The notes below the pieces were generated by a model, which saw only the letters and a list, made by a program, of their open reading frames with translations, ran no database searches and was not told the origin of the DNA. The position numbers were made by a program, and so were the translations under genes. Below, piece by piece: positions 52,629 through 62,272 of a DNA stretch of 64,000 nucleotides. This DNA is from Sphingomonas sabuli (lineage in GTDB: Bacteria > Pseudomonadota > Alphaproteobacteria > Sphingomonadales > Sphingomonadaceae): NCBI RefSeq assembly GCF_014352855.1, contig NZ_CP060697.1, forward strand, positions 2,314,001 through 2,378,000, in the 5' to 3' direction. Each line of letters opens with the position of its first letter. Position 1 is the first letter of the stretch.

Positions 52629-53900
52629 TCACACGCCGCCGGGAATGACCGATCCGTCGGGTGGCGGCTCCTCCGGCGACTCGAACGTCCGCGCACGGCG
52701 CAGTTCGGGGAAGATCGCGGCCCAGGTCAACGTGACCAGCACGGCGGCGACCCCGCCTCCAGTCGTGGCCACCACCGGTCCCAGGAAGGCGGCGGCAAAG
52801 CCGCTGCGCGTTTCGCCCAGTTCATTGGAGGCGGAGATGGCCAGCGTCGACGCCGCGCTGACCCGCCCGCGCATCGCGTCGGGGGTGTGCAGCTGGATCA
52901 GGGACTGGCGAATGTAGACGGAGAACATGTCGGCCGCGCCGAGGATCGCCAGCATCGCCAGCGACAGCGGATAATAAGTGGAGATGCCGAAGATTGCCGT
53001 CGCAGCGCCGAAGATGACGACCGCGGCGAGCATCTTCACCCCGACGTTGGTCCTGAGCGGATAGATCGAGAAGACGATGGCGGTGACGGTCGCGCCCAGC
53101 GCGGGGGCGGCGCGCAATGGCCCCAGCCCCTCGACGCCGACGTGGAGGATGTCGCGGGCATAGAGCGGCAGCATCGCCGTCGCCCCGCCCAGCAACACCG
53201 CGAACAGGTCGAGCGTGATTGCTCCGAGCACCAGCCGGTTGCGGCGAACGTAGCGCAACCCTTCGACCATGCGCTGGATCGGCTTGCCCGGCGCGATGGT
53301 GGATCGCGGCACCGGGCCGACGAGGAACAGGCAGACCGCGGACACGCCGAACAAGGCGGCGCTGAACGCGTAGGGCAAATGCGGGGTGACGTCGTAGAGG
53401 AAGCCGCCGATCGCGGGACCGGCTATCGCGCCCGCCTGCCATGCGGTCGAGCTGAGCGCGATCGCGCGCGGCAGCAGGTCGCGCGGGACCAGGTTCGGGG
53501 CAAGCGCGCCCAGTGCCGGGCCGGCGAACGCCCGCGCGACACCGAGCAAAGCAGCGATGGAAAAGAGGATCGGCAGGCTGACGTGCCCGCTCCATGTCGC
53601 CCAGAACAGGGACAGCGCGCAGAGCATTTCCAGCAGGATGACGGCGCGGGCAATGTGGCGGCGGTCGAGCCGGTCGGCGACCCACCCGCTGACCGGCGTC
53701 AGGATGAATAGCGGGATGAACTGGACCAGGCCGATCAGTCCAAGCTGGAACGCCGCGTCGTGAATCGGCATCGATTCCCGGGCGATGTCGTAGACCTGCC
53801 AGCCGATGACGATCACCATCGCCATTTGCGCGATGGTGGTCAGCAGCCGGGCCAGCCAGAACGCCCGGAAGCCGGGTAAACGAAGCGGGGCGGGGATCAC
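52629..53900 (-). CDS. MFS transporter, EntS-like (DHA3) type
   Basis: This 423-residue transporter has about 12 helices. The N-terminal LPGFRAFWLARLLTTIAQMA, GWVADRLDRRHIARA (motif A) and the repeat-like second half match MFS_3/EntS efflux proteins. Members export siderophores or drugs. The tail (FESPEEPPPDGSVIPGGV) is a flexible acidic-proline segment. Whether it exports a siderophore is not supported by neighbours: upstream lies a hydrolase gene and downstream cysK. Confidence 0.87.
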   Translation of the reverse strand: MIPAPLRLPGFRAFWLARLLTTIAQMAMVIVIGWQVYDIARESMPIHDAAFQLGLIGLVQFIPLFILTPVSGWVADRLDRRHIARAVILLEMLCALSLFWATWSGHVSLPILFSIAALLGVARAFAGPALGALAPNLVPRDLLPRAIALSSTAWQAGAIAGPAIGGFLYDVTPHLPYAFSAALFGVSAVCLFLVGPVPRSTIAPGKPIQRMVEGLRYVRRNRLVLGAITLDLFAVLLGGATAMLPLYARDILHVGVEGLGPLRAAPALGATVTAIVFSIYPLRTNVGVKMLAAVVIFGAATAIFGISTYYPLSLAMLAILGAADMFSVYIRQSLIQLHTPDAMRGRVSAASTLAISASNELGETRSGFAAAFLGPVVATTGGGVAAVLVTLTWAAIFPELRRARTFESPEEPPPDGSVIPGGV

Positions 53901-53935
53901 GCCCCGCCCCTAATCGGCCTTGGCTATGCCCGCAA

Positions 53936-54814
53936 TCAGGCGGGTTCGGCGGCCAGTTGCGGCTGATCCGCGCCGACGCCCGGCACGCCGGCGCCAAGGA
54001 AGTCGACCAGGTCGGTGGCCAACCGTTCCTTTTCGATGGCGAACAGGCCGTGGGCGCTGCCGTCATATTCCTTCAGTTCGGCGTGCGGCACCTTGCGGGC
54101 AACCTCGCGCGCGCTGGTATCGATCGGAACGGTCGCGTCCTCGGTGCCATGGATGATCAAGGTCGGAATGCCCTCGAAATTCGGCAAGTCCGGCCGGAAG
54201 TCGGTGGTTGCGAACGCCTTGGCGGCGGCCAGCGTCGGGCGCAGGCCCGCCATCATCGCCTGACGCCAGAAGTCGTCGAGGACCGCGTCGCTGACCGGGT
54301 GGGACACCATGCCGACGCCGAAGAAATCCTTGGCGAAATCCTGCATGAAGGCGGCGCGATCCTGCTTCATGCTCTTCGTCATCTCGTCGAACGTCGATTG
54401 CGGAACGCCGTTGGGATTGTCGTCGGTCTTGAGCATGTAGGGCACGACCGAGCTGATCAGGACGGCCTTGGACACGCGGTCCTTGCCGAACTTGGTGATG
54501 AAACGCGCGACTTCGCCGCCGCCCATGGAAAAGCCGACGAGCGCTACCGGCCCCTGGATGCCGGCATCGTCGAGGATCGCGGCAACGTCCTCGGCGTAAG
54601 TGTCATAATCGTGGCCGTCCCAGCTCTGTTCCGACCGGCCGAACCCGCGGCGATCAGGCGCGATGATGCGCTTTCCGGCCTCGACCAGCGCGATCGCGGC
54701 GGAATCGAACGTGTCGGCGGTCAGCGGCCAGCCGTGCATGAGGACGACGGGGTCGCCCTTGCCCCAATCTTTGTAGAACAGCGAGCATCCGTCTTTGGCT
54801 TTGGCGTAGGGCAT
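53936..54814 (-). CDS. alpha/beta hydrolase, non-haem chloroperoxidase-like
   Basis: This 292-residue protein has the family nucleophile elbow GFSMGG (Ser96), oxyanion MHGWPL, GFGRSEQ, the catalytic Asp (HGTEDATVP) and His (GSAHGLF). It is the closest in pattern to bacterial chloroperoxidase/esterase enzymes, which also act as carboxylesterases or perhydrolases. A strong AAGGAG lies about eight bases before the ATG. There is no signal peptide, so it is cytoplasmic. Its substrate is unknown. Confidence 0.9.
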   Translation of the reverse strand: MPYAKAKDGCSLFYKDWGKGDPVVLMHGWPLTADTFDSAAIALVEAGKRIIAPDRRGFGRSEQSWDGHDYDTYAEDVAAILDDAGIQGPVALVGFSMGGGEVARFITKFGKDRVSKAVLISSVVPYMLKTDDNPNGVPQSTFDEMTKSMKQDRAAFMQDFAKDFFGVGMVSHPVSDAVLDDFWRQAMMAGLRPTLAAAKAFATTDFRPDLPNFEGIPTLIIHGTEDATVPIDTSAREVARKVPHAELKEYDGSAHGLFAIEKERLATDLVDFLGAGVPGVGADQPQLAAEPA

Positions 54815-54981
54815 TATGAATTTCTCCTTCTGTCCCCGGCGAACGCATCGGCGGATGCCCGCGTTGCCGACGCCGATACCCGCTTAAGGCCAGCCGCACC
54901 GCCAGCACGACGAAGCTTCGGCGCGGGTGGACGCGGCGGCCCGATCGGGCGACAAGGGAGCGAGAGAGGGAGAGAAATACC

Positions 54982-56739
54982 ATGAACACAGGCAGGTTTC
55001 TGGTCTGCGCGGCAGCGGCCGCGATCGTAAGCGGCTGCAGCACGGTTCCGCCGCCCGTGGCGGCGGTGCCGGTGGTCCCGGTGGCCGAAGCTCCGCCCGC
55101 TGTCGCTCCGGCCGACAATGGCTGGGCCGGCTTCCTACAAAGCTACATCGACAGTTCCTTCCGCGCGAACCCGCCGTTCGCGGTGTCGTCGGGCAAGCAC
55201 GAATATGACGGCAAGCTGCCGGACTGGAGCGAGGCCGGGCTGATGGCCGAGCGCGAGCGGCTGAAACAGGCAATTGCCCGGGCGCAGGCGTTCGACCCCG
55301 CTAGCCTGAGCGAGACCCAGCGGTTCGAGCGCGATTATCTGATCGCCAACGCGCGCGGCAACCTGTTCTGGGAGGAAGTCGCCGACCAGCCGCACACCAA
55401 TCCGGCTTATTATGCCAATAACCTCGGCCCGTCGGTCTACGTCAGCGTGCCCTATGCCGCGGCCGACGTGCGGATGAAGGCCTATGTCGAATATCTGCGC
55501 AACGTGCCCACCGCGCTGCAGCAGATGCAGGCGAACCTGCGCACGCCGCTGCCGATTTCATTCGTGGATTACGGAAAAAGCGCGTTCGGCGGTTACGCGG
55601 AATATTATGTCGGCGACGGGATGAAGGCGTTTGCAGGCGTCGGCACCGCGGCCGACCAAGCGGCGCTCAAGGCTGCGTCGGAGGCCGCGTCGGCCGCGAT
55701 GAAGCAGACCGCCCAATGGATCGAAGCGCAACGGCCCAATGCCGGCACCAACTTCGCACTTGGCGCTGGTCGGTTCAGCCAGATGCTGCGCGATACCGAA
55801 ATGGTCGATCTCCCGCTCAGCGAACTCGAAGCCATCGGCCGCGCCGATCTGGCGTCGAACCAAGCGCTGCTGCGCGAGGCTTGCGGCCGCTATGACCCGG
55901 GCCAGTCGATCCAGCATTGCATGGACAAGATGGGCTCCAACAAGCCCGAAGGCGGCGCCGTCGCCGGAGCCCGGGCGCAGCTGGCGGGGCTGAAGCAATT
56001 CCTGATCGAAAAGGACCTCGTGTCCATTCCCGGCACAGAGGAAGCCAAGGTCGAGGAAGCGCCGCCCTATCGCCGGCAGAACTTCGCCTACATCAACATC
56101 CCCGGACCGTATGAAAACGGCCTGCCGTCGGTCTATTATATCGCGCCGCCGGACCCCAGCTGGACCAAGGAAGTCCGCGACGGCTTCGTGCCCGGAGAGG
56201 CGGACCTGCTGTTCACCTCGATCCACGAGGTTTGGCCGGGGCACTTCCTCAACTTCCTCCACGCCAACCGCTCGCCGCACATCTTCGGGCGCGTCTTCGT
56301 TGGCTATGCGTTCGCCGAAGGCTGGGCGCATTACACCGAGGAAATGATGCGCGTTGCCGGGGTCGGCGGCGGCAGCGACGAAACGCTGATCGGGCAGATC
56401 TCCAACGCGCTGCTGCGCGACTGCCGCTATCTGTCGGCCATCGGCATGCATTCCGGCACGATGACGCAGGAGCAAAGCTACCAGCTGTTCCGCGAGCAAT
56501 GCTTCCAGGATGAAGGCAACGCGCGGCAGCAGGCGGCCCGCGGCACCTACGACCCGGCCTATCTCAACTACACGCTGGGCAAGCTCATGATCCGCAAGTT
56601 GCGGGACGACTGGACCGCGACGCGCGGCGGCAGGGCGGCGTGGAAACCGTTCCACGACCAGTTCCTCAGCTACGGCGGCCCGCCGATTCCGCTGGTTCGG
56701 CAGCAGATGCTGGGCGGGCAGGCGAAGGCCGCCTTCTAA
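54982..56739 (+). CDS. DUF885 family zinc-peptidase-like lipoprotein
   Basis: This 585-residue protein begins with a lipoprotein signal (IVSGC, Cys19) and Pro/Val-rich linker, then a long helical DUF885 domain. The metal motif HEVWPGH (His415, Glu416, His421) is followed by EGWAHYTEE (Glu446), the gluzincin arrangement of an M1/M2-like peptidase. The envelope location and an open substrate cleft suggest peptide cleavage outside the cytoplasm. GAGAGAGGGAGAG lies just before its ATG. It ends convergently with an antiporter, overlapping four bases. Confidence 0.85.
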   Translation: MNTGRFLVCAAAAAIVSGCSTVPPPVAAVPVVPVAEAPPAVAPADNGWAGFLQSYIDSSFRANPPFAVSSGKHEYDGKLPDWSEAGLMAERERLKQAIARAQAFDPASLSETQRFERDYLIANARGNLFWEEVADQPHTNPAYYANNLGPSVYVSVPYAAADVRMKAYVEYLRNVPTALQQMQANLRTPLPISFVDYGKSAFGGYAEYYVGDGMKAFAGVGTAADQAALKAASEAASAAMKQTAQWIEAQRPNAGTNFALGAGRFSQMLRDTEMVDLPLSELEAIGRADLASNQALLREACGRYDPGQSIQHCMDKMGSNKPEGGAVAGARAQLAGLKQFLIEKDLVSIPGTEEAKVEEAPPYRRQNFAYINIPGPYENGLPSVYYIAPPDPSWTKEVRDGFVPGEADLLFTSIHEVWPGHFLNFLHANRSPHIFGRVFVGYAFAEGWAHYTEEMMRVAGVGGGSDETLIGQISNALLRDCRYLSAIGMHSGTMTQEQSYQLFREQCFQDEGNARQQAARGTYDPAYLNYTLGKLMIRKLRDDWTATRGGRAAWKPFHDQFLSYGGPPIPLVRQQMLGGQAKAAF

Positions 56740-57968
56740 GGCTCGTAGGTCTCGGTGGACGCGGCTTCGGCCGGGTCCGCCGACCCGCGGGTCAGGTGCA
56801 GCCGCCGGATCAGGCCCGGCATCGTCAGTCCCTGGATGAAGATCGAAAAGGCGACGACGATAAAGGCGGTGACGACGATCTCCATCCGCTCCGGCACGTT
56901 GGCCGGAAGCGCCAGCGCCAGCGCCAGTGCCAGCGCGCCCTTGAGCCCGCCCCAGAACAAGACGTGCTGGTAGGGGAGAGATAGCTTGAGCCTGGTCGGT
57001 GCGAACACCGCCGCCAGCGGATAGATCGCCAGCAGCCGCCCGATCAGCACCAGGCCGATGGCCAGCGACGCGACCTGCAGGCTGACCAGCCCGATCGGCT
57101 GGGTCGCTTCGTGCATGCCGATGAGGATGAAGACGAAGCTGTTGGCAAGGAAGGCGAAGAATTCCCAGCTGGCGAGCACGTGCGGCCGGCCTTCGTCCGA
57201 AATCGCGCCCATCCAGCCGATGTTGCCGACGACCAAACCGGCGGTCAGCGAGGCGAGTACGCCCGACGCGTGGAAATGCTCGGCGATCAGGAACGAGCTA
57301 TAGGCGGTGATGGCGGTTAGCGTGATTTCGACCAGATGATCGCGCGTGCGCCCGGCGATCAGCAGGATTGCACCGGCCACCGCGCCGCCGATCAGGACGC
57401 CGCCGATCAGCGTCCAGGCGAATTCCGGAACGATCGTCGCTGCTTCGGCAGGGGCCCCGGCGGCGATTCCGGCCAGCACCGCAAACGCGACCGCGACAAC
57501 GCCGTCGTTGAGAAGGCTTTCGGATTCGACGACGATGGCAAGGCGCTTTTCGGCGTGCATTTCCTTGAACGCGGCGATGACCGCGACCGGGTCGGTGGCG
57601 GCGATCAGCGTTCCGAACAGCGCCGCGCCGATCCAGCTCCACCCGGCAAGGTAATGCATTCCCGCTGCGACAACCGCGGTAGCTATGGCCACGCCGCCAA
57701 AGGACAGCAGCAGCGTCACCGGAAGCTCGCGCCGGAATTTCTTCCAGTTGAGTTGCAGGGCCGCCTCGAACACGAGCGGCGGCAGGAAGACGTTGAAGAT
57801 CAATTCGCGCGACAGCGGCAGTTCGGGCGTGTCGGGAATCATCGCGATGGCAAGGCCCGCAGCGACCAGCCCGACGCTGTAGGGCAGGCCGATGCGGCGG
57901 GTGCCGATGGCGATGAGACTGGCGACCAGCAGCAGCAGGCCAATGGTCATGAAGGGAATTTCGGACAT
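56736..57968 (-). CDS. Na+/H+ antiporter, CPA1 family
   Basis: This 410-residue membrane protein has about 12 helices, the ATDPVAV segment, and the ion-binding SESLLNDGVVAV, in which Asn-Asp are the CPA1 transport residues. The N-terminus PYSVGLVAAGL and the GGLKGALALALAL segment are also characteristic. Such proteins exchange sodium or potassium for protons in pH and salt homeostasis. It lacks the long cytoplasmic tail of NhaP-type members. It is divergent from radA (46-bp gap). Confidence 0.9.
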   Translation of the reverse strand: MSEIPFMTIGLLLLVASLIAIGTRRIGLPYSVGLVAAGLAIAMIPDTPELPLSRELIFNVFLPPLVFEAALQLNWKKFRRELPVTLLLSFGGVAIATAVVAAGMHYLAGWSWIGAALFGTLIAATDPVAVIAAFKEMHAEKRLAIVVESESLLNDGVVAVAFAVLAGIAAGAPAEAATIVPEFAWTLIGGVLIGGAVAGAILLIAGRTRDHLVEITLTAITAYSSFLIAEHFHASGVLASLTAGLVVGNIGWMGAISDEGRPHVLASWEFFAFLANSFVFILIGMHEATQPIGLVSLQVASLAIGLVLIGRLLAIYPLAAVFAPTRLKLSLPYQHVLFWGGLKGALALALALALPANVPERMEIVVTAFIVVAFSIFIQGLTMPGLIRRLHLTRGSADPAEAASTETYEP

Positions 57969-58013
57969 GCCCGACCTCTAGGATAGGCGGCGCGGATTGG
58001 CTAACTTGCCCGC

Positions 58014-59378
58014 ATGGCGAAAGCGAAAAGCCGATATACATGCCAGGCCTGCGGGTCGGTGACCCCGCGCTGGCAGGGCCAGTGTCCCGACTGCGCGGAA
58101 TGGAACACGCTGGTGCAGGAAGCGGCCGAGGTGACCAGCATCTTCGCCGCCAAGCACAACCTTCAGGGCGGCGGCCGGAAGATCGAGCTGGTGGGGCTCG
58201 ACGCGCCGGCCAAGCTGCCCGAACGGATCGCCAGCGGGGTCGCGGAATTCGACCGCGCGATCGGCGGCGGGATCGTGCCCGGATCGGCGATGCTGGTCGG
58301 GGGCGACCCGGGCATCGGCAAGTCGACGCTGCTGCTGCAGATCTGCGCCAGGCTGGCCAGCGCCGGTCGCGATGTCGTGTACGTGTCGGGCGAGGAGTCG
58401 GCGGAGCAGGTGCGGTTGCGCGCGCTGCGGCTGGGCCTTGGCGGCGCGCCGGTCCGCCTGGCCGCGGCGACGTCCGTGCGCGACGTGCTGACGACGATGG
58501 GCGAAAGCGCGCCGGACCTGCTGGTCATCGATTCCATCCAGACCATGCACAGCGACCTGATCGAAGGCGCGCCGGGCACGGTCAGCCAGGTGCGCGCCTC
58601 GGCGCAGGAACTGGTCCGCTTCGCCAAGGAACGGGGAACCGCCGTCATCCTCGTCGGCCATGTCACCAAGGACGGCAGCATCGCCGGCCCCCGCGTGCTC
58701 GAACATATGGTCGACACGGTGTTGAGCTTCGAAGGCGAACGCAGCCACCAGTATCGCATCCTGCGCGCACTCAAGAACCGCTTCGGCGGTACCGACGAAA
58801 TCGGCGTGTTCGCGATGGAGGGCCAGGGTTTGGCCGAGGTCGACAATCCCTCGTCGCTATTCCTGACTCGCCGCGACGAACCGGTCAGCGGCGCCAGCAT
58901 CTTTCCGGCGATCGAGGGCACGCGCCCGGTGCTGGTCGAAATCCAGGCCCTGGTCGTGCGGCTGGCGTCGGGCGCGACCCCGCGCCGCGCGGCGGTCGGG
59001 TGGGATAGCGGGCGGCTGGCGATGATCCTCGCCGTGCTCGAAGCCCGCTGCGGGATCAGCTTCGCCACCGCCGAAGTCTATCTCAACGTCGCCGGCGGCT
59101 ATCGGCTCAGCGATCCCGCCGCCGACCTTGCGGTCGCCGCGGCGCTCGTCTCCGCGTTGTCGGAGCGTCCGATCCCGGCGGAGGCGATCGTGCTCGGCGA
59201 AATTGCCCTGTCCGGGGAAATCCGGCCGGTCGCGCATGCGCCGCTGCGGCTCAAGGAGGCGGCCAAGCTCGGCTTCGAGAGGGCATGGGTGCCCAAGGAT
59301 GTGAAGCCGGCCGACGGCATCGGCGCCACCCATTTTGCCAATCTGCGCGCGCTGGTGGACCAGATCCTCGGCCGTTAA
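58014..59378 (+). CDS. radA: DNA repair protein RadA
   Basis: This 454-residue protein starts with a zinc finger (Cys10, Cys13, Cys24, Cys27), then a RecA-like core with Walker A GDPGIGKST near residues 98-106. The RadA-specific KNRFG motif is at 254-258 and a Lon-like C-terminal domain is also present. RadA is a helicase-like factor promoting branch migration in recombination. It is divergent from the antiporter, and the next gene starts 15 bases after its stop, so the two may share a transcript. Confidence 0.96.
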   Translation: MAKAKSRYTCQACGSVTPRWQGQCPDCAEWNTLVQEAAEVTSIFAAKHNLQGGGRKIELVGLDAPAKLPERIASGVAEFDRAIGGGIVPGSAMLVGGDPGIGKSTLLLQICARLASAGRDVVYVSGEESAEQVRLRALRLGLGGAPVRLAAATSVRDVLTTMGESAPDLLVIDSIQTMHSDLIEGAPGTVSQVRASAQELVRFAKERGTAVILVGHVTKDGSIAGPRVLEHMVDTVLSFEGERSHQYRILRALKNRFGGTDEIGVFAMEGQGLAEVDNPSSLFLTRRDEPVSGASIFPAIEGTRPVLVEIQALVVRLASGATPRRAAVGWDSGRLAMILAVLEARCGISFATAEVYLNVAGGYRLSDPAADLAVAAALVSALSERPIPAEAIVLGEIALSGEIRPVAHAPLRLKEAAKLGFERAWVPKDVKPADGIGATHFANLRALVDQILGR

Positions 59379-59392
59379 GTGAAGCAGGGATC

Positions 59393-59821
59393 ATGGCCGA
59401 CATTCACGCAATCATTGAAACCATGGAGCATCGCTTGATGCGCGCCTGGTTAACTGGCGACACCAAGACCCTGAAAGCGCTGACATCGCGCAATTTCCGG
59501 ATGGTCGTGGGGTCCAAACCGGCGGTCATCCTCGATTCCAAAAGCTGGCTTGCGGCAGCGGGCGTCCGTTTCCGCTGCAAATCCTATCGCTTCGGCGACA
59601 TCTATGCCCGCTCGGTTGCCGGAGTTGCGGTGTTCGCGACGCAATTGGATCTGGAGGCGACGCTGGACCGCGAGGACTGGTCCGGCAAGATGTGGGTCAC
59701 CGACTTGTGGAAGAAGTCGCGGGTCCGGCGGCGCTGGCACCAGGTCGAGCGGATATTGTCGCTACAGGACGAACGCTCGGATGTCGCCGCCGGAGTGCGG
59801 TCGCTGCAGCTCTGGCGGTAG
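59393..59821 (+). CDS. NTF2-like (DUF4440/SnoaL-type) small protein
   Basis: This 142-residue cone-fold protein has HAIIETMEHRLMRAWLTGDTKTLKALTSRNFRMVVG (quoted by its opening ETMEHRLMRAWL), matching the first helix and strand of SnoaL/DUF4440 proteins, and ends with a basic RVRRRWHQVERI segment. Such domains are enzymes or ligand-binding modules of varied roles, and none can be assigned. It follows radA by 15 bases. The 132-bp gap to cvpA contains no gene. Confidence 0.68.
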   Translation: MADIHAIIETMEHRLMRAWLTGDTKTLKALTSRNFRMVVGSKPAVILDSKSWLAAAGVRFRCKSYRFGDIYARSVAGVAVFATQLDLEATLDREDWSGKMWVTDLWKKSRVRRRWHQVERILSLQDERSDVAAGVRSLQLWR

Positions 59822-59953
59822 CGGCATCGAAAGGTAGTTGCGGAGCTACGGCGACCCGCGACGATCGCCCGATCACCTGCGAAGTAACGCCGGTCCGCTA
59901 ACCGTCGCGTCCATGCTCTTCCTTCGGCGCATCGGCTAAGCTAGCCGGAACAG

Positions 59954-60484
59954 GTGAGCGCGCTCGACATCTTCGTCCTGTTGCTTCTGTTCGGCGGCGG
60001 CGCAGTCGGCTTCGTGCGCGGCTTTGTCTACGAAGTGCTGTCGCTGCTGGCCTGGGCGGCGGCCATCGCGATGATCAAGCTGTTCCATACGCAACTGACC
60101 GGCGGACTGGGCGGAGCTGTGGGAACGCCGGCCGGCGCGTCGGTTCTGGCCTTCGCGCTGCTGTTCCTGCCGACTTTCATCCTGGTCAAGGTGCTGGCGC
60201 GATCGATCGGCGGCAAGATGCGGCGGTCGATCCTGGGACCGATCGACCGGCTGCTCGGCGGCGGCTTCGGGGTCGTGAAGGGCCTGCTTGCGGCGACGCT
60301 GTTCTTCCTTTTCGCCAACCTCGCCACGGACATGATTTACGGCGCGGATGCCGACCGGCCGGCGTGGATGACCAGTTCGCGCACCTATCCGCTGCTGAAC
60401 GCCAGCGGCCGAGCGATCGTCGACTGGGTCGAAACCCGCCGGCTGGAACCGGCCCCCTTCGGCAGCGCCGCCGGGCAGGAATAA
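59954..60484 (+). CDS. cvpA: CvpA family membrane protein
   Basis: This 176-residue protein has four membrane helices and the CvpA patterns FVRGFVYEVLSLLAWAAA and GPIDRLLGGGFGVVKGLL. The C-terminal soluble tail ends GSAAGQE. CvpA was found through colicin V production in E. coli, next to purF, and helps envelope maintenance. It starts with GTG at 59954. It lies upstream of cysS (58-bp gap) and far from purF (44.6 kb). Confidence 0.9.
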   Translation: MSALDIFVLLLLFGGGAVGFVRGFVYEVLSLLAWAAAIAMIKLFHTQLTGGLGGAVGTPAGASVLAFALLFLPTFILVKVLARSIGGKMRRSILGPIDRLLGGGFGVVKGLLAATLFFLFANLATDMIYGADADRPAWMTSSRTYPLLNASGRAIVDWVETRRLEPAPFGSAAGQE

Positions 60485-60542
60485 AGACATGCGTCCCGTC
60501 CGCCACTAGCGCGGGCGTACGGTCCGGCTTAACGGGCCAAGG

Positions 60543-61853
60543 ATGATCCGGCTGTACGACACCATGGCGCGCGAAAAGCGCCTGTTCGAGCCCGCGGACC
60601 CGAAGCGCATCACGATGTATGTGTGCGGGCCGACGGTCTACGGCCGCGCGCATATCGGCAATGCCCGGCCGGCGGTGGTGTTCGACACGCTGGCGCGGCT
60701 GATCCGGCACCAGTTCGGGGCGGACAGCCTGACCTATGCCCGCAACGTCACCGACGTCGACGACAAGATCATCGCCGCCGCGACCGCGGAAGGCGTGGAC
60801 CCGTCGGTGATCACCGAGCGGTACGAGCAACATTATCTCGACGACATGGGCGCGCTGGGCGTGCAGCCGCCGACGGTGGCGCCGCACGCAACGCAGGAAA
60901 TCGGCGCGATGATCGCGATGATCGGAGCGCTGATCGACGGCGGCCACGCTTACGCCGCCGAGGGCCACGTGCTGTTCGACGTGACCAGTGATCCGGATTA
61001 CGGCCGGCTGAGCAACCGCGACCGCGAACAGATGATCGCCGGCGCACGGGTGGAAGTCGCGCCCTACAAGCGCGATCCGGCCGATTTCGTGCTGTGGAAG
61101 CCGTCGCCCAAGGACGTGATCGGCTGGGATTCGCCGTGGGGCCGGGGGCGGCCGGGCTGGCACATCGAATGTTCGGCGATGATCGAGGCGCACCTTGGCC
61201 GGACGATCGACATCCACGGCGGCGGGCTGGACCTCATCTTCCCGCATCATGAAAATGAAATCGCGCAAAGCCGCTGCGCCCATCAAGGCGCGCCGCTTGC
61301 CCGCTATTGGGTGCACAACGGCTTCGTCGACATGGGCGCGGAGAAGATGTCGAAGAGCCTCGGCAACATCATCACGCCCGCCGACCTGATGGATCGCGGC
61401 CACGATGGTGAAACGCTGCGCCTGGCGCTGGTGTCCGCGCATTACCGGCAGCCGCTGCCATGGACCGACAGCCTGATCGAGCAGAGCAAGGCGACGCTCG
61501 ACGGCCTGTATCGGGCGGCGGGAGATGCCGAGCCCGGGGAGATCGACCCGAGCGTGGTCGACGCATTGAGCGACGACCTCAACACGCCGCTGGCGCTATC
61601 GCGGCTGAACGCAATTGCCGACCCGGCAGTCTTGCGTGCGAGCGCATCGTTGCTTGGCCTGCTGACCCAGTCGGCGGACCAATGGTTTCGCGGCGGCGGT
61701 GACGATGCGGATGTCGAACGGCGCATTGCCGAACGCGCCGCAGCCAAGGCCAGTCGCGACTTCGCCACCGCAGACCGGATTCGCGACGAATTGAAGGCGG
61801 ACGGCATCCTTCTTGAAGACGGGCCGGGCGGCACCACTTGGCGCAAGGCATGA
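60543..61853 (+). CDS. cysS: cysteinyl-tRNA synthetase
   Basis: This 436-residue class I synthetase has zinc ligand Cys28 (YVCGPTVY), HIGN at 37-40, KMSKS at 268-272, WHIECSAM with further zinc residues, and an anticodon-binding C-terminus with [12 protein letters not shown]. It charges tRNA-Cys. Its stop overlaps the next start (ATGA), coupling it to the NifU-like scaffold, an interesting link since cysteine is the sulfur source for Fe-S clusters. Confidence 0.96.
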   Translation: MIRLYDTMAREKRLFEPADPKRITMYVCGPTVYGRAHIGNARPAVVFDTLARLIRHQFGADSLTYARNVTDVDDKIIAAATAEGVDPSVITERYEQHYLDDMGALGVQPPTVAPHATQEIGAMIAMIGALIDGGHAYAAEGHVLFDVTSDPDYGRLSNRDREQMIAGARVEVAPYKRDPADFVLWKPSPKDVIGWDSPWGRGRPGWHIECSAMIEAHLGRTIDIHGGGLDLIFPHHENEIAQSRCAHQGAPLARYWVHNGFVDMGAEKMSKSLGNIITPADLMDRGHDGETLRLALVSAHYRQPLPWTDSLIEQSKATLDGLYRAAGDAEPGEIDPSVVDALSDDLNTPLALSRLNAIADPAVLRASASLLGLLTQSADQWFRGGGDDADVERRIAERAAAKASRDFATADRIRDELKADGILLEDGPGGTTWRKA

Positions 61854-62272
61854 ACGCTCCCCTTTACACCATCGACATCCTGCGGCTGGCGAGCGCGCTG
61901 CCCGCGCCGGCGGCGCTGGACCGCATTGACGGCACGGGCGTCGAACGGTCGCCGACCTGCGGCAGCACGGTGACGACACGGGTCCAGCTCGACGACGCGA
62001 GGTGGATCGAGCAGGTGTCGCAGGACGTGCAGGCCTGCGCCTTTGGCCAGGCGGCGGCGGCGATCGTCGCCCGCCACGCCACCGGGCGGACGGGCGACGA
62101 GGTAGAGACAGCGCTGGAGCAGCTGTCGGCATGGTTGTCGGGTCAGCGGGACGTGCCGCCGGACTGGCCGGGCTTCGAAACCCTGGCTTCGGCGCGCAGC
62201 CGCGCCTCACGGCATCCTGCCATCCTCTTGCCGCTGCGCGCGCTCCGCGCGGCGATTGAAAGCGCACGATGA
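61850..62272 (+). CDS. IscU/NifU-like iron-sulfur scaffold protein, third Cys absent
   Basis: This 140-residue protein has the scaffold pattern SPTCGSTV and QACAFGQA, giving two of the three usual IscU cluster cysteines. The third, normally near the end, is replaced by the segment RHPAILLPL, with His in the equivalent place. Relatives form a sphingomonad subfamily of Fe-S scaffold or assembly proteins. Coupling to cysS by ATGA overlap and to the antiporter by ATGA suggests one operon. A real scaffold role would need experiment. Confidence 0.78.
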   Translation: MNAPLYTIDILRLASALPAPAALDRIDGTGVERSPTCGSTVTTRVQLDDARWIEQVSQDVQACAFGQAAAAIVARHATGRTGDEVETALEQLSAWLSGQRDVPPDWPGFETLASARSRASRHPAILLPLRALRAAIESAR

